Below the pieces are notes generated by a model. That model was given only the letters and a program-made list of their open reading frames with translations. It was not told the origin of the DNA and did not search any database. Of a stretch of DNA of 64,000 nt, positions 51,700 to 60,607 are shown in pieces. Every line of letters starts with the position of its first letter. Position 1 is the first letter of the stretch. Source of the DNA: Leadbetterella sp040829825 (GTDB lineage Bacteria; Bacteroidota; Bacteroidia; Cytophagales; Spirosomataceae); NCBI RefSeq assembly GCF_040829825.1, contig NZ_JBFOLH010000002.1. One strand, 5' to 3'. The position numbers and the translations under genes were made by a program.

Positions 51700-52388
51700 A
51701 CCTCTACCTTTTACCCATGCTCCTGGCAGAGAACAGCCATCAGCAGGCCCTCACGCCCCACAGTGTGGAAACGATCAAAAAGCTGAAGGTGTTCTTCGTG
51801 GAAAACGCCAGAACCACCCGCCGCTTTATCTCCTCGCTGAAGCAGGGCATTGTTATTGATGAGCTGCGGTTTATAGAGGTCAATAAAGATACTCCCTTTG
51901 AGAAGATCTTCGAGGCCGTATCGGATCTGAAAGAAGACGCCGGCATTATTTCTGAAGCCGGGTGCGCCGGCGTGGCCGATCCGGGTGCGCTGGTGGTAGA
52001 GGCCGGCCACCAGCTGGGCTTTACGGTGCACCCGCTGGTGGGACCGAACTCTATCTTACTGGCCCTGATGGGCTCAGGCATGAACGGGCAGTCGTTTGCG
52101 TTTCACGGTTACCTGCCCATTAAAGAAGACGAACGGGCGGCAAAGCTCAGGGCACTGGAAAAAGACGCCGTACAACGCAACCAGACCCAGATTTTCATGG
52201 AAACGCCGTACCGGAACAACGCCCTGCTGCAAACCCTGCTGAAGACACTCGGCCCGCACACCCGCCTCTGCATAGCCGCCGACCTGACGGCAGAAACCGA
52301 ATACATTCTCACCCGGAGCATAGCCGGCTGGAAAAAGCATTCCCTGCCCGATCTGCACAAAAGACCCGCGATTTTCCTGATAAATTAA
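51696..52388 (+). CDS. SAM-dependent tetrapyrrole-methylase-family protein (RsmI-like)
   Basis: 230 residues. It has the family pattern: VFFVENARTTRRFIS near 33-47, ISEAGCAGVADPGALVVEAGHQ near 85, HPLVGPNSILLALMGSG near 113-129, and IFMETPYRNNALL near 167. The closest known function is RsmI, a 16S rRNA 2'-O-ribose methylase at C1402, but the sequence is a shorter branch common in Bacteroidota. It overlaps the upstream HAD gene by 4 bases. Confidence 0.85.
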   Translation: MNLYLLPMLLAENSHQQALTPHSVETIKKLKVFFVENARTTRRFISSLKQGIVIDELRFIEVNKDTPFEKIFEAVSDLKEDAGIISEAGCAGVADPGALVVEAGHQLGFTVHPLVGPNSILLALMGSGMNGQSFAFHGYLPIKEDERAAKLRALEKDAVQRNQTQIFMETPYRNNALLQTLLKTLGPHTRLCIAADLTAETEYILTRSIAGWKKHSLPDLHKRPAIFLIN

Positions 52389-52473
52389 AATCCGTTTCCA
52401 ACTTTTTTCGTTAAAAGAGAGTCTTTCTGTATAAAGAGGGATGAACAATCTCCTGCACCTGAATTTTATAAAA

Positions 52474-53070
52474 ATGAAAAAAATAATAGGACTTTTGCTG
52501 GTGATACTGGTTTCTGCCTGTGACAGCTTTGAGCACAAGAGCGAATACGATAAAAGCTTCCAGAAATGGAAGAGCTTTAAAACCGCCAGTAATAATTCCT
52601 ATCGTTATATCCTGACCGGAAGCACCTGGACGGGCGTATCGTGGGAAACGGAGCTCATCGTGGAAAAGGGGGAAATAACCGGGCGGAAGTTCAGGTATAC
52701 AAATTTTGAAGGGGTCAGAAGGCCGGCCACCGGCTGGGATACGAACAGTGCAAAAGAAGCCCTGAAGGTGCTGGGAATGAGCGAAGAAGAATTTACACAA
52801 CGTTCAGGCGCTGACTTCCTGGCGTATTGCGAATGGGAGGAGAAAGGCGTGGAACTGGGTACCCACACCGGTACCGCCGCCAGCGAACCCATCACCCTGG
52901 ATGTGATTTACCAGCGCGCCAAAAACGAATGGCTGCAGGAAAGAAAAAATGTAACCACTTATTTTGAGGCGAAAAACGAAGGCCTCATCTCCTCGGCAGG
53001 ATTTGTGGAAGACAATTGTGCCGACGACTGCTTCAGGGGCGTCAATATCCGCCTGATCGAAAAATTATAA
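52474..53070 (+). CDS. Lipoprotein, DUF6174-like
   Basis: 198 residues from the ATG at 52474; an earlier in-frame ATG at 52441 adds 11 residues before a clean lipoprotein signal and is less likely. The lipobox Cys is C16 (LVSAC). The mature part has YRYILTGSTWTGVSWETELIVEKGEITGRKF, which resembles the DUF6174 domain, then a pair of Cys (NCADDCFRG) near the end. The function is unknown. Confidence 0.65.
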   Translation: MKKIIGLLLVILVSACDSFEHKSEYDKSFQKWKSFKTASNNSYRYILTGSTWTGVSWETELIVEKGEITGRKFRYTNFEGVRRPATGWDTNSAKEALKVLGMSEEEFTQRSGADFLAYCEWEEKGVELGTHTGTAASEPITLDVIYQRAKNEWLQERKNVTTYFEAKNEGLISSAGFVEDNCADDCFRGVNIRLIEKL

Positions 53071-53258
53071 GCATCAACAGAATCCGGCAACGTTACCGAT
53101 ACCGGCACAGGGTTTGAAACGGCCTGTTTCTTGAACTTTTTTGGTGAAACGTTGGATATGCCATATAAAAAATGGCAGACATTCGGTTCATGCCTTAAAA
53201 TTGATTTCTGTTTTGGATAAATCTCGCTATTTTTGCTGCGGAAAAATAAAGACATAGA

Positions 53259-54233
53259 ATGAAAAAAATAGCGGTTTACACTTCTGGTGGAGACGCTCCG
53301 GGTATGAATGCCTGTATCAGGGCCGTAGTAAGGGGAGCCATTTATCACGGGCTGAAAGTTTACGGTATCCGGCGGGGATATAACGGAATGATATCCGGTG
53401 ATATCTTTGAGATGACGTCAAGTTCGGTAAGTAATATTGTACAAAGAGGAGGAACTATATTGAAATCGGCCAGGAGCAAAGAGTTTCTGACACCGGAAGG
53501 CCGGAAAAAAGCCTACGACAACCTGGTAAAGCTGGAGATCGACGGCCTGGTGGCCATTGGCGGTAACGGTACGTTTACCGGTGCTGAGGTATTTTACAAC
53601 GAATACCAGCTGCCTACCGTAGGCTGCCCGGGAACCATCGATAACGACCTGTACGGAACCGATTATACCATCGGTTTTGACTCGGCGGTAAACACTTCGC
53701 TGGAGGCTATCGATAAGATCCGCGATACGGCCGATTCGCATGACCGCGTCTTTTTTATCGAAGTGATGGGGCGCGACTCGGGGTACATTGCGGTGCAATC
53801 GGGTATAGGCGGCGGCGCGGAGATCGTTATGGTGCCCGAAACCCATACCCCGCTGAAAAAAGTGGTATCTTCTCTTAAAGACGGGTGGAGACGGTCTAAA
53901 TCTTCTTCCATTGTAGTGGTGGCAGAAGGAGACGAAGAAGGCCATGCCACTGAAATTGCGGAGAAGATCAAAGCGCAGGTAGGCGATAAGCTGGATATCC
54001 GGGTAACTACCCTGGGCCACGTGCAGCGGGGAGGCTCACCTACTGCCTATGACCGTATCCTGGCTTCGCGCATGGGCCTGGCAGCGGTAGAAGGCCTAAT
54101 GAGCGGACAAAAGAACGTAATGGCGGGTATTATCAATAATGAAGTGGTTTATACGCCTTTCATTGACACCATCAAGAAAGCCAAACCTATCCATGACGAC
54201 CTGTTGCGGATGGTGCATATTTTGAGCATATAA
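53259..54233 (+). CDS. pfkA: ATP-dependent 6-phosphofructokinase
   Basis: 324 residues, the length of the bacterial type A enzyme. GGDAPGMNACIRAVVRG is at 10-26, the ATP region GGNGTFTGA near 104, the catalytic GTIDND with D128 as the base, and MGRDSGYIA near 170. It phosphorylates fructose 6-phosphate in glycolysis. A TATTTTTG -7 box is at 53228-53235. The 188-base gap before it holds nothing else. A thioredoxin-like gene follows after 36 bases. Confidence 0.96.
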   Translation: MKKIAVYTSGGDAPGMNACIRAVVRGAIYHGLKVYGIRRGYNGMISGDIFEMTSSSVSNIVQRGGTILKSARSKEFLTPEGRKKAYDNLVKLEIDGLVAIGGNGTFTGAEVFYNEYQLPTVGCPGTIDNDLYGTDYTIGFDSAVNTSLEAIDKIRDTADSHDRVFFIEVMGRDSGYIAVQSGIGGGAEIVMVPETHTPLKKVVSSLKDGWRRSKSSSIVVVAEGDEEGHATEIAEKIKAQVGDKLDIRVTTLGHVQRGGSPTAYDRILASRMGLAAVEGLMSGQKNVMAGIINNEVVYTPFIDTIKKAKPIHDDLLRMVHILSI

Positions 54234-54269
54234 TAAACAATTGACAACTGTCCATGGGCAACTAATATC

Positions 54270-55694
54270 ATGTATATGAAAAGAATCTGTTTTCTGGCAT
54301 TGCTTCTTACCGGTATTTTGCCGCTTCAGGCTCAGCAAAAGCTGACCGTGAAAATGCAGGTGCCTGATACCGTCAGATACGTGCAGCTGGCGCATTATTT
54401 CGGGTACAAGCAGTTTCAGAAAGTAGACTCGGCCAAAGTGGACCAAAACGGCCTCCTGAAATTTACGAGCGGGCCGGAAGGCTGGAAAGGAGGCGTTTAC
54501 CTGGTAGTTATCTCTCCTTCTAAATTTTATGACCTGGTGATTTCAGGCAGGGAGAACGATATCTACATGGAGCTGGACACCTCGGATTACGTGGGAACGG
54601 TAAAATTCAGGAACTCGCCGGAGAACGATCTGCTTTTCGGGTACCGGAAATTCCTGAACCAGAAAATGAAGACGGGGGAAAAGCTGCAGGCGCAGCTTAA
54701 AACAGAACGCGACCCGGCACGGGTAGCAGCCCTGCGGAAAGAAATGGATGCCCTCCAGAAAGAGGTCAACCACGAGCTGAAGAAACGGGCGGATGCGCAC
54801 CCGGAGCTCTTCGCTGCCCGCATTATGACTGCCAACCTGGAACCCGAGCTACCCGAGAAGGCGCCTTTGCTGGCCAATGGACAGCCTGACTCCACCTTCT
54901 TTTACCGGGAATACAAGAAACATTATTTTGACCACCTGGATTTTTCAGACGAAAGAATGATCCGGACGCCTTTCCTGGAAAGCAGGGTAGAGCGTTATTT
55001 CAAAAACCTGGTGTACCAGCGGGCCGATACGCTGAAAAAGGAAACCTCTTATGTGCTGGGGCTGGCCCGGAAAAATAAAGACGTTTACCGGTATGTGCTG
55101 TGGTACCTCACCAACCAGTACGAAAATACGGATGTGGTGGGCCTGGATGGTGTGGTGGTGCATTTGTATGAAAATTATTACCTGAAAGATGCCGACTGGC
55201 TGGACAGCACCAGCCGGGCCCGGTTTGCTGAGCGCCTGAGCGTGATGAAACCCCTGGAAACCGGGAAGATCATGCCGGCCCTGGTCCTGAAAGATACCCT
55301 GGGCAAAACCCATGACCTCTACGACGTAAAAGCCAGGTATACCCTGGTATACTTCTATAGCCCAACTTGCGGGCATTGCAAAGATCACGCTCCTGAGCTG
55401 GTAAAATACTTTGATGAAAACCGCAGCAAAGGCATTGCGTTGTGGAATGTTTCAGCCGATGTGGAACGGGATGCTGACGAAATGAAGAAGTTTATCCGGA
55501 CCTACGATATGGGGCGCATGACCAACCTGCATGACCCCGACAGGAAATACGATTTCTTCTACCGGTACGACGTATATTCTACACCTACTTTGTATATCCT
55601 CGACGAGCAGAAACGCATCATTGCCCGCCGGATACCCATTGAAGAGATCAACGGTTTCCTGGCCCATTACGAGAAAAACGTAGCGGGCAAATAA
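54270..55694 (+). CDS. Secreted TlpA-like thioredoxin-domain protein with DUF5106-like region
   Basis: 474 residues; a second in-frame ATG at 54276 is a possible start. A signal peptide is cleaved after LQAQ near 22. The N-terminal DUF4369-like beta-domain (VKMQVPDTVRYVQLAHYFG, about 25-115) leads to a helical middle (about 125-310) and a C-terminal redoxin domain (335-470) with C367-G-H-C370 in YSPTCGHCKDHAPEL. cis-Pro motif YSTPTLYILD is near 435. Such proteins act as periplasmic disulfide reductases in Bacteroidota. It follows pfkA with 36 bases between. Confidence 0.88.
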   Translation: MYMKRICFLALLLTGILPLQAQQKLTVKMQVPDTVRYVQLAHYFGYKQFQKVDSAKVDQNGLLKFTSGPEGWKGGVYLVVISPSKFYDLVISGRENDIYMELDTSDYVGTVKFRNSPENDLLFGYRKFLNQKMKTGEKLQAQLKTERDPARVAALRKEMDALQKEVNHELKKRADAHPELFAARIMTANLEPELPEKAPLLANGQPDSTFFYREYKKHYFDHLDFSDERMIRTPFLESRVERYFKNLVYQRADTLKKETSYVLGLARKNKDVYRYVLWYLTNQYENTDVVGLDGVVVHLYENYYLKDADWLDSTSRARFAERLSVMKPLETGKIMPALVLKDTLGKTHDLYDVKARYTLVYFYSPTCGHCKDHAPELVKYFDENRSKGIALWNVSADVERDADEMKKFIRTYDMGRMTNLHDPDRKYDFFYRYDVYSTPTLYILDEQKRIIARRIPIEEINGFLAHYEKNVAGK

Positions 55695-55701
55695 AGCCGT
55701 T

Positions 55702-56127
55702 TTACCGCAGTTCTTCCAGGAAATAGGTAATGGCCAGCTTGTAACCGGTAAGTCCCAGTCCGAAAATGGCTCCGCGTACCTTCGGGCTGATGTACGAATG
55801 CTTCCGGAACTCCTCACGGGCGTGGATATTGGAAATATGCACTTCCACGGCCGGTGTGGTCACACCGCCCAGCGCATCGGCCAGGGCCACCGACGTATGG
55901 GTAAGGCCACCGGCATTGATGATAATGCCGTCATAAGAAAACCCCGTTTCATGAATTTTATCAATGATAGCGCCTTCGTGGTTCGACTGGAAATATTCCA
56001 GGGTCACGTCAGGGAAGCCGGCCTTTAAAACTTCAAAATAATCTTCAAAGCTCCGGCGGCCGTAGATTTCGGGTTCCCGCTTGCCCAGCAGGTTCAGGTT
56101 GGGGCCGTTGATGATAATTATCTTCAC
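55702..56127 (-). CDS. aroQ: 3-dehydroquinate dehydratase, type II
   Basis: 141 residues, the usual length. The motifs are IIINGPNLNLLGKREPEIYG (residues 2-21, with the catalytic Tyr Y20), ESNHEG-type QSNHEGAIIDKIHE near 48, and EVHISNIHAREEFRKHSYIS near 94-113. It dehydrates 3-dehydroquinate in the shikimate pathway. The stop faces the convergent thioredoxin-like gene with 7 bases between. Confidence 0.96.
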   Translation of the reverse strand: MKIIIINGPNLNLLGKREPEIYGRRSFEDYFEVLKAGFPDVTLEYFQSNHEGAIIDKIHETGFSYDGIIINAGGLTHTSVALADALGGVTTPAVEVHISNIHAREEFRKHSYISPKVRGAIFGLGLTGYKLAITYFLEELR

Positions 56128-56148
56128 AGATCTGTTGGTTTTTGAATG

Positions 56149-56469
56149 TCAAATGTACGGAATAAAATTCCAGAATCGCCTGGTATTGAGATAGGCCGGG
56201 TTTTGCTCGTTGGCGTAGGCCTCGCGTTCAAAGCCAATGGCATAGTAGGCTTTGGCAGCGTCTTTACAGCGTATCCATTTCAGGGCCCATTCCAGTACAT
56301 ACCAGATATAAAAGGGCAGGATCAGCATTTCGAGCTGCTGCCGCAGATGAATGCGTTCGTGAAAAAGTAACCTGGGCGAAGGGTTTTTGCTCCTGACCAG
56401 CACAAAGGGCCACAGGGCTATGCCTTCGATGGTTTTGAAATTAACGCCCCGGATAACGATCATTTGCAT
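56149..56469 (-). CDS. Small membrane protein with HExxH-like motif
   Basis: 106 residues. One or two hydrophobic segments (MLILPFYIWYVLEWALKWI, about 48-66). A motif FHERIHLRQQLEM near 36-48 matches HExxH loosely (H-E-R-I-H), and a downstream FEREAYANE near 80 has the E expected of a third zinc ligand. That pattern recalls small gluzincin-like proteins in Bacteroidota; activity is not proven. It lies 22 bases upstream of aroQ and is probably co-transcribed. Confidence 0.6.
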   Translation of the reverse strand: MQMIVIRGVNFKTIEGIALWPFVLVRSKNPSPRLLFHERIHLRQQLEMLILPFYIWYVLEWALKWIRCKDAAKAYYAIGFEREAYANEQNPAYLNTRRFWNFIPYI

Positions 56470-56473
56470 AAAA

Positions 56474-56523
56474 TTTAGCTATCAGCTATCAGCTTTTAGC
56501 CTTCAGCTCTTGGCTGATAGCTC
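56474..56523. repeat. Degenerate AGCTATCAGC repeat between the small membrane protein and the peptidase genes
   Basis: AGCTATCAGCTATCAGC-TTTTAGCC, then GGCTGATAGCT, form an imperfect tandem and inverted repeat. The last copy includes the TCA that is the stop codon of the peptidase gene (56522-56524). A related block occurs at 19536-19655. Confidence 0.75.
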
Positions 56524-57562
56524 ATTCATCTTTATAAATCCCGATATACATCTTTCCTTCCGTATCAATAGAGGCCCGGTACATTCCTTCCGAATTGAAC
56601 GGCATGGCAATATGCCCGTTTTTATCTACGGCGATCACGCCGCCTTCACCGCCCCGTTTTACCAGCTTTTGCATGACCACCTCGTTCGCTGCGCTTTTCA
56701 GGGGCAGGCCTTTGTATTCCATCAATGCGGAAATGTCGTAAGCCACTACCGAACGGATAAAGTATTCCCCGTGCCCGGTGGCAGATACGGCGCAGGTGGC
56801 ATTATTGGCATAGGTGCCGGCTCCAATAATGGGTGCATCACCCACCCGGTTCCATCGTTTGTTGGTCATGCCGCCGGTAGAGGTGGCCGCCGCCAGGTTT
56901 CCCTGCTTATCCAGCGCCACAGCGCCCACTGTTCCGAATTTCTTTCCTTCATCAAAGATCAGGTAGCCGGTTTTCGGAGATGTTTTTCTGACCGTATCGG
57001 CGTGATCCAATTCGGTTTTTTCAGCTTTGAGCGCGCGTTGAAGTCCTTCCCAGCGTTTCTCGGTATAGAAGTAGGAGGGATCTACAATGGCTTCGCCCTG
57101 GCTGGCGGCAAATTCTTCTGCTCCTTTGCCGGTCAGCATCACGTGCTCTGAATTCTCCATGACCTTCCTCGCCGTTCTTATAGGATTCCGGATCGTAGAA
57201 ACGCCGGCTATAGCCCCGGCGGCCAGGTTGGCTCCGTTCATGATGGCGGCATCCATCTCGTTTTTGCCTTCGTGGGTAAAAACGGCTCCTTTGCCGGCGT
57301 TAAACAGGGGGTTGTTTTCCATTTCCATTACCGCTGCTTCTACGGCATCCAGGCTGCTTCCGCCGTTTTTCAATACGGCATAGCCTTTCTGCAGGGCGGT
57401 AAACAGGCCTTCACGGTAGGCTTTTTCCATTTCGGCGCTCATATTTTTGCGGGTAATGGTACCGGCTCCGCCGTGAATGACAATGGCGGTTTTTCCTTGA
57501 GCGCAGAGCCCCTGCACCAAACCCGTTAACATCATCAAAACAAATATTTTTTTCATACCCAT
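56522..57562 (-). CDS. Secreted isoaspartyl peptidase/L-asparaginase (Ntn-hydrolase)
   Basis: 346 residues from the ATG at 57562 (57556 also possible). A signal peptide is cleaved after LCAQ near 21, followed by AIVIHGGAGTITRKN. The autocleavage site is KFGTVGAVAL with the nucleophile Thr near residue 210. GGMTNKRWNRVGDAPIIGAGTYAN follows, a family block, and ATGHGEYFIRSVVA near 265. The enzyme removes isoaspartyl residues from dipeptides and may have asparaginase activity. An upstream frame extends to 57580 without a signal. Confidence 0.92.
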   Translation of the reverse strand: MGMKKIFVLMMLTGLVQGLCAQGKTAIVIHGGAGTITRKNMSAEMEKAYREGLFTALQKGYAVLKNGGSSLDAVEAAVMEMENNPLFNAGKGAVFTHEGKNEMDAAIMNGANLAAGAIAGVSTIRNPIRTARKVMENSEHVMLTGKGAEEFAASQGEAIVDPSYFYTEKRWEGLQRALKAEKTELDHADTVRKTSPKTGYLIFDEGKKFGTVGAVALDKQGNLAAATSTGGMTNKRWNRVGDAPIIGAGTYANNATCAVSATGHGEYFIRSVVAYDISALMEYKGLPLKSAANEVVMQKLVKRGGEGGVIAVDKNGHIAMPFNSEGMYRASIDTEGKMYIGIYKDE

Positions 57563-57601
57563 AATTAATTCAACATACACAACCTCCCATTAAAAACCCT
57601 T

Positions 57602-57625
57602 CATTAACCATTAACCATTAACCAT
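57602..57625 (+). repeat. ATTAACC tandem repeat
   Basis: Three and a half copies of the 7-mer ATTAACC lie between the peptidase start and the next gene's stop. The TAA stop (57618-57620 on the minus strand) of the endonuclease-like gene is part of this repeat. Confidence 0.85.
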
Positions 57626-58685
57626 TCCCTCTCTTCCCCTCCTCCTCTTTTCCCTCCTGGATTTTCTCATCCACTACCTGCAGGTCTTCCGCATCGGCCT
57701 CTTCTTTCAGCTCTTCCTGGGAGTCATTGTGAAGGTCAATCACAAAACTAAATAAAACTGGCAAATGATCGGACTCTACATCCGGTAAAGTTTTAAGTTC
57801 TTTCACAAAAATGTTGGCCGAATGATACACCTGGTCAATCGGGAACCGCAGCAGTCGGTAGCGGGCGTGGAAAGTAGATATGAATCCCCGGCCTATGCGC
57901 GGGTCAATGAGCTCAGAGGTCTTGACAAACAGCCGGGAGGCTTCCGCCCAGGCCACACAGTTAAAGTCGCCGATGGCCACGGTAGGCATGTCCTTGTTTT
58001 TCCGGATGGCCTTGGCTACGGACAGCATGTCACCGTCACGCTCCTTAGAGGTTTCCTCTTCTGTAGGGCTGGGTGGCGGCGGATGCAGGGCGAAGATCTT
58101 GAAAATAAAGCCGTCAGGGCAGATGACTTCGGTTTCAATGCTGGGCAGGTCATCGGCCACATAAAAATGCGTGGCCGTTTTTTGCAGCTTCAGCCGCGAA
58201 AACAGGTGCATCCCGTAAGTATTGTCCAGCGGGACCTTCACTGAATATGGGTAGTCTTTGTCCAGGTCACTGAGCGCCTTGTCCCACTTGCTATCACTTT
58301 CCATGGTCAGAACCAGGTCAGGTTTCAGCCCGCGAACCAGCTCCAGGAATTTTCCGTAATTCCGGTTATCCTGGTACACGTTCAGCGAAATTATGCTGAG
58401 GGGCCGGGAAGCCTGCCGGGTAAGAGGGCGGGTGGAGGTCCGGAACAGGGGCGTATACGGGTAGAGGGTGATTCCGTTAAAAAGAGCTGTGGCCAGGAGG
58501 GCCATTGATGTCCAGAGGGTCTCAGGAAGCAAAAAAGGCGAAACCAGCAGCAGGATAACCTGCATAATGAAGAGCTGTATTTTTCCGAAGTCAGGAACCC
58601 TGAAAACCCAGTGCGGGTTTTTTACCAGCGGAAGAAGGGGCATGATGATCAGTACCCAGGCCAGGAGGTGATAGGCCAGAATCAT
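57618..58685 (-). CDS. Membrane endonuclease/exonuclease/phosphatase-family protein
   Basis: 355 residues. Three transmembrane segments fill the first 80 residues, then a soluble EEP domain: LSIISLNVYQDNR near 95-107, DLVLTMESDSKWDKAL near 120, AIGDFNCVAWAEAS near 236 and SDHLPVLFSFV near 308, with the Asp-His pair of the active site. The C-terminus is highly charged and low-complexity (EEDAEDLQVVDEKIQEGKEEEGKRG). It probably hydrolyses a phosphodiester or phosphate at the outer face of the inner membrane. Confidence 0.82.
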   Translation of the reverse strand: MILAYHLLAWVLIIMPLLPLVKNPHWVFRVPDFGKIQLFIMQVILLLVSPFLLPETLWTSMALLATALFNGITLYPYTPLFRTSTRPLTRQASRPLSIISLNVYQDNRNYGKFLELVRGLKPDLVLTMESDSKWDKALSDLDKDYPYSVKVPLDNTYGMHLFSRLKLQKTATHFYVADDLPSIETEVICPDGFIFKIFALHPPPPSPTEEETSKERDGDMLSVAKAIRKNKDMPTVAIGDFNCVAWAEASRLFVKTSELIDPRIGRGFISTFHARYRLLRFPIDQVYHSANIFVKELKTLPDVESDHLPVLFSFVIDLHNDSQEELKEEADAEDLQVVDEKIQEGKEEEGKRGNG

Positions 58686-58821
58686 AGTGCGTGCCGGTTA
58701 AAATAAGGTGATATTTTAGTATTCAGCCGGTTTCGTTACGCCGGGAAACGGCTTATTGGGCTTAAGGTAAGAAAATATATGGATAACCAGTGCGTTTTGC
58801 CGATGTTTCATTGCGGTTGGC

Positions 58822-59883
58822 TTAGTTGATGACGGCATTTATCTTTTCCCAAAAATCCGCATCAAAGCCCGAAACCGCGAAGTCGGGGCTGTCCGGGTTA
58901 GAGGAGCTGCCCATTCGTACCACCACCATATTCCTGCCGGGTATCACATAAATCCGCTGATCGCGTGCGCCCATGGCTGCGTACATATCTGCCGGTGCAT
59001 TGGGAATTAAAAAGCCGGTAAAGACCGTTTGGGAATTGGGTACCATAAATTTGGTTTTTCCGTTGAGCCACCACAGGTAACCGTATGCGGGATTCAGGTC
59101 TTGCGAGGTACGGGTGCTTTCGGTGAAATACGCCTCATTGATGACCGACTGGTCTCCCCATTTTCCTTTGTTTAGAGCCCAAAGCCCAAACCGCGCCATG
59201 CTCCTGGTGCTGCTGTGGTAGATGGTAAAGATGGGCCCAAAACTCCAATACCCGTCCATCCCGATCTTGTTTTTTAACTTCTCATTGAAATAGGTCTCAA
59301 AGCCGGTATCCGCAGCTTTGGCGACGACATCTGTCAGTTTCTGGAAAACATTGCTGTACGCCCACCGGGTGCCTGCATCCGCCACGTAGGTGAGGTTAGA
59401 CCGGATCATTAATTGCTTTGTATCATCAATACCCGAGGTCATGGTCAGCAAATGCCTTACGGTGATCCGGTTTTCTTTTTCCAGTGGCATACTGGTCCAC
59501 CCCATTCCCAGGTAATCCGATGCTTTGTTATCCGGGTTCAGTAAATTTTCCTGCCCGGCAATACCCGTAATAGCGGACACCAGGGTTTTCCCAGCGCTGT
59601 TCCATTCCCATTCCGTGGTGGCGGTGTGCCCGTTAAAATACTCTTCCATCACAATTCTCCCGTTCACCAGGATCATAAATGATTTTGTGTTGGTCTGGGT
59701 AAGAAACGTCTTTAAACCGGGAATAGCGCCGGTGTTCCAGCCCAGTTCCGTGGGGGAGGTGGTTTCCCATGCTGCATCGGAACGGGGCGGAAAATACAGG
59801 GAGGTGCCGGACGGAGACGGATCAGTCTGGCTGCAGCCTGTCAGCGACCACAGGACAAATAACCATAGGCTCATGTTTTTCAT
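58822..59883 (-). CDS. Beta-lactamase-family serine hydrolase lipoprotein
   Basis: 353 residues from the ATG at 59883; the frame extends upstream to 59964 over the next gene. The lipobox Cys is C17 (SLTGC). The serine motif SAGK is at 96-99 (S96, K99), the YSN motif has Y176 in RWAYSNVF, and a YLWWLNGKTKFM block appears near 283. This belongs to the class C-like penicillin-binding/esterase group (6-aminohexanoate-dimer hydrolase-like). Substrate unknown. Confidence 0.88.
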   Translation of the reverse strand: MKNMSLWLFVLWSLTGCSQTDPSPSGTSLYFPPRSDAAWETTSPTELGWNTGAIPGLKTFLTQTNTKSFMILVNGRIVMEEYFNGHTATTEWEWNSAGKTLVSAITGIAGQENLLNPDNKASDYLGMGWTSMPLEKENRITVRHLLTMTSGIDDTKQLMIRSNLTYVADAGTRWAYSNVFQKLTDVVAKAADTGFETYFNEKLKNKIGMDGYWSFGPIFTIYHSSTRSMARFGLWALNKGKWGDQSVINEAYFTESTRTSQDLNPAYGYLWWLNGKTKFMVPNSQTVFTGFLIPNAPADMYAAMGARDQRIYVIPGRNMVVVRMGSSSNPDSPDFAVSGFDADFWEKINAVIN

Positions 59884-59938
59884 GCTTTGCCCGGATTCAA
59901 AAGTGATTTTGTTTATGGTAAACGTAATTACTTCACGT

Positions 59939-60607
59939 TTATGCGTTTTTTCTCTCCCTGGCATAGAGCTTCAGATCTATACAGCAAAGCCAAAACAAAA
60001 AGGCGACAAAACTGATTTTCTGGATGACCGGCAAAAAAATGATGAGCCCCCGGCTGTAATAAACATAGTTATTCAGCGCCACAAGGAGGATATTCAAAAG
60101 GCCAAAGGCAAGAAGGCCGTACCACCTAACTTTGTAAAGCCCGATAAACGTTCCCACAGTGGCAATAAGCCCGAAGAGTGATGCAAGATTGGTGATTAAG
60201 TCATGATTAAAAGTTGTAAATAAAAAGCAGGCAATTATCATGGAAATTGTCCCTGAAACCCGGATGATAAGTTTAAGTTTTTTGCTGCGAGTAATGTATT
60301 TTGTGAATAAAAACCAAAAAGACAGGAGGGTCAGACAAAGCACAAACATCCCGGTTATAGCCACCGGTTTTGCAGGATTGGGTTGCCCGTTTATGGCGTT
60401 TTCATTCAGTAAATTACACCAATAATTATTTGCCCAACTGAAACCCACAGCGCCTTTATCCACCTGTGACCCTCCCGGGTACAGCTGCGCAGCCATAACG
60501 TAAAGCCCTATAAAAATAAGTGTCCCGAATATTGGAGTCAATATCCGGGCACTTTTTGTTTTGTCTGTTTGCGGTGTCAACTGGTTATTTGATATCTTGT
60601 TTGTCAA
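59939..60607 (-). CDS. Polytopic membrane protein, DUF998-like
   Basis: 222 residues with about six transmembrane segments. The loop after segment 1 has YPGGSQVDKGAVGFSWANNYWCNLL, and FNHDLITNLASLFGLI lies near 132. No in-frame ATG exists before the first helix; the best start is TTG at 60607, which overlaps the stop of the RhuM-like frame as TTGA. This suggests translational coupling or an unrecognised upstream start. Function unknown; the pattern is like DUF998 membrane proteins. Confidence 0.5.
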   Translation of the reverse strand: MTNKISNNQLTPQTDKTKSARILTPIFGTLIFIGLYVMAAQLYPGGSQVDKGAVGFSWANNYWCNLLNENAINGQPNPAKPVAITGMFVLCLTLLSFWFLFTKYITRSKKLKLIIRVSGTISMIIACFLFTTFNHDLITNLASLFGLIATVGTFIGLYKVRWYGLLAFGLLNILLVALNNYVYYSRGLIIFLPVIQKISFVAFLFWLCCIDLKLYARERKNA

